Shown piece by piece: positions 57,801 to 64,000 of a DNA stretch of 64,000 nucleotides. Numbering within the stretch: position 1 is the stretch's first letter; the number at the start of each line of letters is the position of its first letter. The stretch is from Eupeodes corollae. Taxonomy: Eukaryota > Arthropoda > Insecta > Diptera > Syrphidae. The notes under the pieces are model-generated. The model was not told where the DNA came from, did no database searches, and saw only the letters and a program-made list of their open reading frames with translations. The position numbers and the translations under genes were made by a program. Location of the stretch: positions 19,881,289-19,945,288 of the forward strand of contig NC_079147.1 in the NCBI RefSeq assembly GCF_945859685.1. The letters run 5' to 3'.

Positions 57801-59497
57801 TAAACCAAAATTGGCACGGTCGACACTTGGTCTCCGAATGCCGAAGTTACTCCATGGGAGAATGGCTTCAAGCCCAACTTTTACATCCTCATTATACGTA
57901 AATGTACAAGATGGAACGATAACGTAAGTCCCTATTTCCCCAAATCTGCGCGAAAGTCAAACAAAATAACTTTAAAACGCGTGTAGCGAACTTCTGCCAC
58001 ATTTCTCTTCCCACAATTGTTTTTAATCGAAACTTACTAATTTCCATCAATTTTCCACAATTACATTTGTTTTGCTGGGAAAGATCGGTGGGTAAAAATG
58101 CAAAGTGAGAACAATCAAATTTCTTGAGTTCCAAGGTTTTTCTTTCATTCAAAATTGAATCGGGGATGTTAGGTGGCTGAATGCACCCACTGCATTCCCG
58201 CACTCTACAAGTCAGAGTAGAGCGCGGCGAATTCAGGGGTCACTTGCCTTAAGCTGGGGAGATTAAAGTGCGAGTAAGAGAAGACTACTAGGTTTGCAAC
58301 TGCGTTGGCACACTCACGCAAACAAGCTGAGCGTTGCTGAAAAAATGACGCGACCGAAACTCAAGTCACTAAGTTGCTGAAAGCACTGGGTATTTGAAGA
58401 AAAAGGGTTCATCTAGGCTTGGAAAAAGCCTGGGAACTCACTTTTTTGTAAGCTACGAAATCGAATAGATCGAAATAAAAGTAAATTTTGGAAGAAAGAA
58501 ATTTGATTGGAAAAAAAATTTAATTTGAGGAAGTGTTTTGAAAATTTGAAATAAGGAGAATAATTTTGAAGATTTGGTGGGGTATACTCTTTGAGATACA
58601 GGAGAGGAAAAGAAGGAAAATTGGTTAAGGAAGGAAGGGAAATCTGGCAGGAAAAATAAGCTAAGTATAATAGTTTGGTTTGTTTGATTAAAAATTATTT
58701 CCGTTGAATCACATTATTTCGTTGTCGAGACATTGTTCAAAAAAATTATCGTTTGGCTTTGGCTGTTCGCTTTATTTCCGAAAATTACGGAACTCATGAC
58801 CCGCTTAAAATAAAACCGTTAACATTTTTTTTCGGGCTTAAACGTTACCGGTCCATCTTATCTTTCCTTGAATAACGATTTGTTTCTTTGTTTAAAAGAT
58901 CCTGGGTCTTAGCCCTACTTAATTGCAAGGTTTCCCAGGCAATTTACTTAACAATAAATATTTTGAAAATTAATTCCAAGACTTAATCTTTTATTGAAAC
59001 TTCTTTCACCGTCGGTTTCGCTCCGAAGGTTTGCAATTTTCTTAATTATAAAAAAAAATTGCTGGCGCCCTATTTCTCAATTTCAGGATAGACACCCCTG
59101 TGGTCACCGACATTTTTATATTCTCATCAATTTAATTGATCACCTACGATATCATCTCAATTAGGATATCAATTTATTCGCTGAGCCCACCCTAAGCTGA
59201 GTGGCCGGAGATATCAGCATCATACGTGCTGAATGTGCTAAATTTTTTTCTACGACCTTCTTTACGTTATAGGTTCTAGTCTTCGTCGTAGGTTCGTTCG
59301 GGATCGTCGTGGTCGTAGTCGTGGTCGCCGTCGTCGTCGCGTCGCGTAGAAAAATTATAGCAACAATACATACATACATATATGTATAGCTTTGAATAAA
59401 GCTTCTATTTAAACTTAAATAAATTCCTGCTTAAGTCTTGCTTAAAAAAGTTAAATCAAGAAACCTTATCTTGACTTATAATCTGCTGCTGCTGTAA
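54801..59497. other. Long stretch without an identified gene
   Basis: AT-rich to about 57480. A 127-codon ORF at 57518-57901 (MNHSLRHPNTCSSLLHSYRC...) has no recognised motif and follows the palindrome CGGTAA-AAA-TTACCG at 57499-57513. At 59063 TGGCGCCC follows an AT-rich segment ending AAAATTGC, similar to an LTR end plus Lys-tRNA primer site, but no retroviral-type protein was found. A GTCGTC-rich tract occupies about 59280-59345. Confidence 0.35.
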
Positions 59498-59910
59498 AAG
59501 ACAATAGTTCTGCCGGTACCCACATATGGCTCCGAGATCTAGGTGCTTAGTAAAAGCAACTCCAACCTCTTAGGCGCGTTCGAGAGAAAGGTTTTAAGAA
59601 GAATGGTTGGTCCCATATGTGAGGAAGAACGATTTCGGAGACGCTACAATCATGAAATGTATGCATTCTAACTATTTTTGTAACAAAAATTAAGCTCGGT
59701 ATATACTTGGCAGAAAAACTTACTCGTATGTGTACAGAGGAATTCATGAACATGATTACGCTAGAGAGATGGCGTAGACCAGGACTCCCAAGGTCCCAAG
59801 GCCTTCAGGTTTGTAACTGAATAGCTTCGTGATAAATATAGCGACTTGTTGTATGAGGCGAAGACTCCGGTTGTGTAACCAATGATAATGATAATGATGA
59901 TAAAACTTTA
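59498..59910 (+). pseudogene. 3'-terminal fragment of another non-LTR retrotransposon
   Basis: Encodes the C-terminal domain downstream of RT: PVPTYGSEIWVLSKSNSNL (shown without its stop-adjacent residues), GAFERKVLRRMVGP, RRRYNHEMYA, then after a shift RDGVDQDSQGP and KYSDLLYEAKTPVV. It ends in a tgataatgataatgatgata microsatellite tail. Such simple-repeat tails are usual in RTE-like elements, but this family differs from the other RTE copies here. 5' truncated. Confidence 0.6.
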
Positions 59911-60174
59911 TAGATAATTTACAGTATGTAAACGGTTATAAACTTTTCTTTCATTTAGAAATGGTTTTCCAAATACGTCTTTAAAATTAAAACATCTTAA
60001 ATTTAATACAATAAACATTTTGGATCGTCGTGAAGTACATTCTAAAACGTGTTTTGCCAAAAATACTCTATTTACCAAAATATTAATTTTAGACTAGCAT
60101 TTCGGTTTACCTTCAAGTTAGTTATCTAGTTCAGGTTGAAATGTGTATAGAAGGGTGCAAAAACCAAACACATT

Positions 60175-60510
60175 ATCGCATTTTACCATAGCAATTTAAA
60201 AAAAGGTGAACATTTTGCTTAACCCTAAATGTATGACGAACCAATAATGCTAGAGATTTGAATAAGATTGTATATTATAAATACAATGAATGATTTTAAC
60301 TCCAAAACAATTTCATTTAACAAGAAATAAAGTTTTTGACATCTGCTAATATTTTGTGAAAAATCAAATTGATATTCTTTAAAAAAAAAAAAACCTAAAT
60401 AAACATTAGTAAAACTTGGTAAATATTTAGATATTTGACTAAAATATCTTTCTAAAAATTAAAAATATTGGTTTCAAACTAATTTTATCTCCAACAAAAT
60501 TTTGCTTAAC
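60175..60510 (+). mobile_element. Helentron/HINE-like fragment
   Basis: Forward orientation, from 'ttaccatagcaatttaaaaa' and 'gaacattttgcttaaccc' through 'tgatattctttaaaaa' to one diverged tandem unit. No termini. Confidence 0.55.
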
Positions 60511-60599
60511 CATCTTACTCAGCTTGACAATGAGCCTACTCGTATATCAGCCGAGCAATAATACACTTCACTTTTTTCTATATTCGAAGGACCAAATTT

Positions 60600-62350
60600 T
60601 TACATGACCAAAAATTACGGCGAAAAATACTGCAGTGTTCCAAAGGCAGTAGAAATTTTTGGTCATTTGTAAAAAAACACGAGGAATTCCCCCTCTTCCT
60701 CGGTTTCTAAGCTTTTTGTCAATGACACTCGTTTAGCTAGCTCTACTGATAAAGCCATCTTATTTGCAAGGCAGTGAGCCAAAAATTCCACCTTACAAGA
60801 TAGTGTCATGACTCCCCCAGTTCTTAAACGCGTAAATGATTCTTTGGGACCAATATTTTTTCGTACTCGAACTGTGAAGAGAGTTTTTAAAGATCTCAAC
60901 ATTCAATCCGCTGGCTGAGATGGTATCCCCGCTATTATTCTAAAGAGGTGTTTTTCCACGCTAGCAAAACCACTCAATCTATCCCATTCTTCTGTGCTCC
61001 TTCCGAGTAGTTGGAAAACTGCATTTGTTCAGCCAATCCCAAAAAAAAGGCGAATTTTCTTCTCCCACAAATTACCGACCGATAGCACTAACGATTCTTC
61101 TTTCTAAAGTCATGGAAACGCTGATTAATTATCAGCTTAAGAAATATCTTGAGGAACGGAAGCTTCTTAATGACCGACAATACGAATTTCGTAGCAAAGG
61201 GTCCACTGGTGATCTGATGGTTCATCTCACCGAACAGTGGAACAGATCTTTACATCGTTTTGGAGAAAGTAAGATTATTGCACTTGATATTTCAAAGGCA
61301 TTTGATAAAGTCTGGCATCTTGTTCTCTTATCGAAAATGCGTGATTTCGGTATCGACGAATCTCTTCTTCATTGGATTAGAAATTTTCTTTTGAACCGTT
61401 CAATACAAGTTGCTTTGGACGGATTCAAGTCTGAAACTCATAAAATAAATGCTGGTGTGCTCCCGGGCTCCGTTTTGTCTCCGACCCCCTTCTTCATTTG
61501 TATTAATGACCTCCTGTCTGCTACTTCTAATACAATACATTATTTCGCTGGCTAAAGCACTCTTAGCTTTTCATATTCGTTTCCAGACTCACAAAACTCC
61601 TCTTCGGATGTAAAACTGCAACGGCAGAATATGATTACCTCATTATTCCGACCTACACAGCATTGTACAATGGGGAATACAAAATTGTGTGGAATTTGTT
61701 TCGAAAACGCAATGCTGTCTTGTATCGTTAAAGCGAGATATACCCCCATTGCAATTATTCATCTATGTCACTTGCATCAATGAGACTGAACATCTCTATA
61801 TTTTCGGTAAGTGTGTCACCAGCCACTTCTTGTGGAACGATCTCATACGCGATGTCGCCAAAAATTCCGCAAGGTGTTTTGGTTTTCCGAGGCGATGCAA
61901 GAAATGGTTCACCCCTTCTGATCTGGCTGTTATCTAGAAGACTTATATACGTCCATAGCTCCCATCTCTGAGCGGGTACTCCTGCTCCTTACTTTATCTT
62001 TTTGAACAGTATTCAACATAGAGCATTTAAATTGATTGGTGATAATATCATCATTAATTCCTTTTCGTCGTTTGAACATCGTCGTAAGGTGTCATGCCTG
62101 ACCCTTTTTACCGTTATTTATACGATTTATGCTCTAGTAAAACCACAAGCTCCATCCTCCCCTTAAATAGTTCAACCGTAAGACTCGTGCTTCTAGGAAT
62201 GCTTATAAGTATACCCTAAAATCTAACTTCGGACTTACTGCCAAATACAGAGATTCGTTCTTTAGCGGTACTGCGCGAGCGTGGAACGCCTTACCACACT
62301 TTGTCTTTCTTTGTCATTGCAATTTTCCACCAAAATCAATGTCCACCTAC
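60600..62350 (+). pseudogene. Jockey/CR1-type non-LTR RT, second copy of the 14128 family
   Basis: The N-terminal linker is read with stops (SVPKAVEIFGHL, FFRTRTVKRVFKDLNIQSAG, DGIPAIILKRCFSTLAKPL). An open frame follows (61025-61555) with NYRPIALTILLSKVME, FRSKGSTGDLMVHLTEQWN, motif A in ALDISKAFDKVWH, and VLPGSVLSPTPFF (motif B, LP for PQ). It reaches motif C as YFAG then TAA, where FADD is expected, so the catalytic aspartates are lost. Thumb and C-terminal pieces (FGFPRRCKKWFTPSDLAVI, RVWNALP-like) continue to about 62350. Confidence 0.8.
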
Positions 62351-64000
62351 ATCTTCTCTCAAACCCTCTCTCCTTTTTCTAGTGATCACATTGGGTCTCT
62401 ACATAATAAGGGTTGTAATATCCTCGCGCACACTAGCAAATTATATAAAAAAAGAGGCTTCGTTAGAAAGCGTTATTGTCACTTTTGGGCCTTGGAAGAT
62501 CCAAGAATGATTGGGCAGGTTCAGGCAACATAGAGGACTTCATTTGCAGTCATTTGCATTGTGAATAAGGCAACTAGCTAGTTTTTTAAGTGTTATAAAC
62601 TTCAAACTCGGAACTTTATTTCACTAATTCCTACCTTCAATTGATCGTGCAAAAACTACCAAAAACATAATTTTCACTCCTTATATTTTGTATTTAAACA
62701 AATATTACGTATTCCTTTCCCAATTTTACAAGAAACCCTTTTAAATAAAACTTCAATTAGAATTATGCAGAAAATAAATTTATCACAGAGTAATAAAGTT
62801 CAATATTCCTGACCGTGTTATTTCAAGAAGTGTAAGGTTTTACTCGGCAATTGACTTAAGACGGTTAGGATGGAATTCCAGGTTATGGTGGTGCAACCAT
62901 AAGCTCGGTAGACTTTTTTTTTAACCAAAATAAAACTTCTTATTGGAAAGCCCACACACCTTTCTAGTTTTTCTTTTATAATTGTAATTATTAGATTTGA
63001 AGTTTGTTAAACTAAACTAATGAATTACTTACGGGAAAATCACCAACATCCAAATTTACCGACATCCACAGTCTGAATGAAGATTAATTGGCAACTCTCC
63101 CTGAGATGTCATAGCTTATAACATAATCTTTTATAGCTGATTGGTAATCAGACTTAAAACAATAAATCCAAGTTTAAGTTTTCTACAATACGATTTATGT
63201 CAAAAAACAAACGTTTTAAATTAAATCTAAGCACATTTGGCTTACAAAAAGTTTCTGACTCCTTACAAATTACAATTATTTGCAATCAAAAATCTCAAAA
63301 AAAAACTAAATGCCATTCATATCCTCAAAAACTATATAGGTACTCAAACTAAAATAAAAGTGTTTTTTTTTTGTTTGGAAAAGAAATATTCTAAACAACA
63401 TAAATGTCTATCTCAGTATATCTTATTTAATCGAAACATTATACGCACATCCACGCAATTTAAAGGTTATCCTTGGACGCTTTCCAAATGGCGCCACATT
63501 GTTTTACAGCTAAAAAATAAAGGGATAACTTGAAATATGAAACAAAAATGAAAATCATACAATTTCGTTTAACATTACTCTTTGGCCCATCCTCCATCCT
63601 TAGCCTCTAGGCAAAGTGTACAAAGGAAAGAAAAGTCCAATGATTTTCTTTTTATAGGTATCAAAAAAAAAACTCTCAGTGAAAAGCCAAGAAAATTACC
63701 TACTTTCCAAGAGTTTTCAACTTATCTGATTTTTGGTTGGACAAATTGCTGTGTGCAAAAGTGTATATAAGAACAAAAAAGTTCAATCGTAAAATTAAAT
63801 TATTGTAAGATACAACAAGCTTTAGAAAACTAAACGGAAAAAAAAAACAAAACAAATTTTAAGATAGTTCTTCTCAAGTTCAAGTTGAGCGGAAGAAAGT
63901 TAACGACGACAACGACGACGAGACCTTCCTTTAAGAGAAGTAGAAAAGATATACACACAGTACTGGCTATTTTACAATATTCAGAGGAAATCACGAAGTA
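62351..64000. other. No gene recognised
   Basis: AT-rich, with nothing assignable. TATATAA at 63764-63770 is unsupported as a promoter. An ACGACG tract lies at 63903-63921. Confidence 0.4.

Noticed and set aside
57518..57901. 127-codon ORF as a host gene
   Set aside because: No domain, no splice-compatible context I trust, Ser/His/Cys-rich composition. Left unassigned.
63764..63770. TATATAA as a promoter TATA box
   Set aside because: Such strings are frequent in AT-rich DNA and no downstream gene is seen.

Overview
The window is eukaryotic, AT-rich, non-coding insect DNA, most likely from a fly (Diptera). The evidence is the transposon mix: a rosa-type DD41D mariner, a Tc1-like element with short introns, RTE/LOA/jockey-type non-LTR elements, Ty3 and copia LTR elements, and a satellite-bearing Helentron/DINE-like family. 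There is no operon structure, rRNA, tRNA or CRISPR array. Only one short stretch (5885-6026) looks like a possible host exon. The window is probably intergenic or a large intron that has filled with mobile elements. A 200-base N gap lies at 2574-2773.

Layout. 139-2573: three pieces of the satellite-bearing family, two of them head to head. 2774-5045: a LOA-like RT fragment fused to an RTE remnant. 5046-8439: mostly unassigned, with the candidate exon. 8440-10675: a decayed Ty3/gypsy pol. 11335-15860: a jockey/CR1-type element split by an RTE copy. 16165-20640: two LOA-like 3' ends. 21437-23760: satellite-family copies. 24855-26500: another jockey-type element. 29705-34975: a young Ty3/gypsy element with 231-bp LTRs. 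36331-39597: a Tc1-like element whose transposase can be read intact across two small introns, carrying a nested satellite-family copy. 39630-44900: an RTE remnant containing a Harbinger element and abutting a deleted copia element. 45808-46100: a 148-bp tandem duplication. 47350-53290: a duplicated segment with two satellite-family copies, a mariner element between them and an RTE nested in the second. 53545-54800: LOA-like. 59498-62350: two further non-LTR remnants.

The most distinctive object is the repeat family itself, with at least eleven pieces in the window. Complete copies begin with a small hairpin (AACTTCC-CATA-GGAAGTT), continue through a conserved block of about 0.5-0.6 kb and an array of about 173-bp units, and end with GGGATG...CATCCC followed by AGCCTC and a T run. 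The two ends share AACTTCCCAT in inverted orientation. This architecture matches Helentron-derived non-autonomous elements (HINE/DINE-TR type), but no Rep/helicase is present, so the class is inferred.

Nested insertions give a relative order. The satellite family jumped into a Tc1 element. An RTE jumped into a satellite copy, with a 13-bp target duplication. Harbinger lies within an older RTE, and copia abuts that RTE. The Ty3 element is recent (2 differences between its LTRs) yet defective. Several retroelements have lost the RT catalytic core by deletions that keep the frame open.
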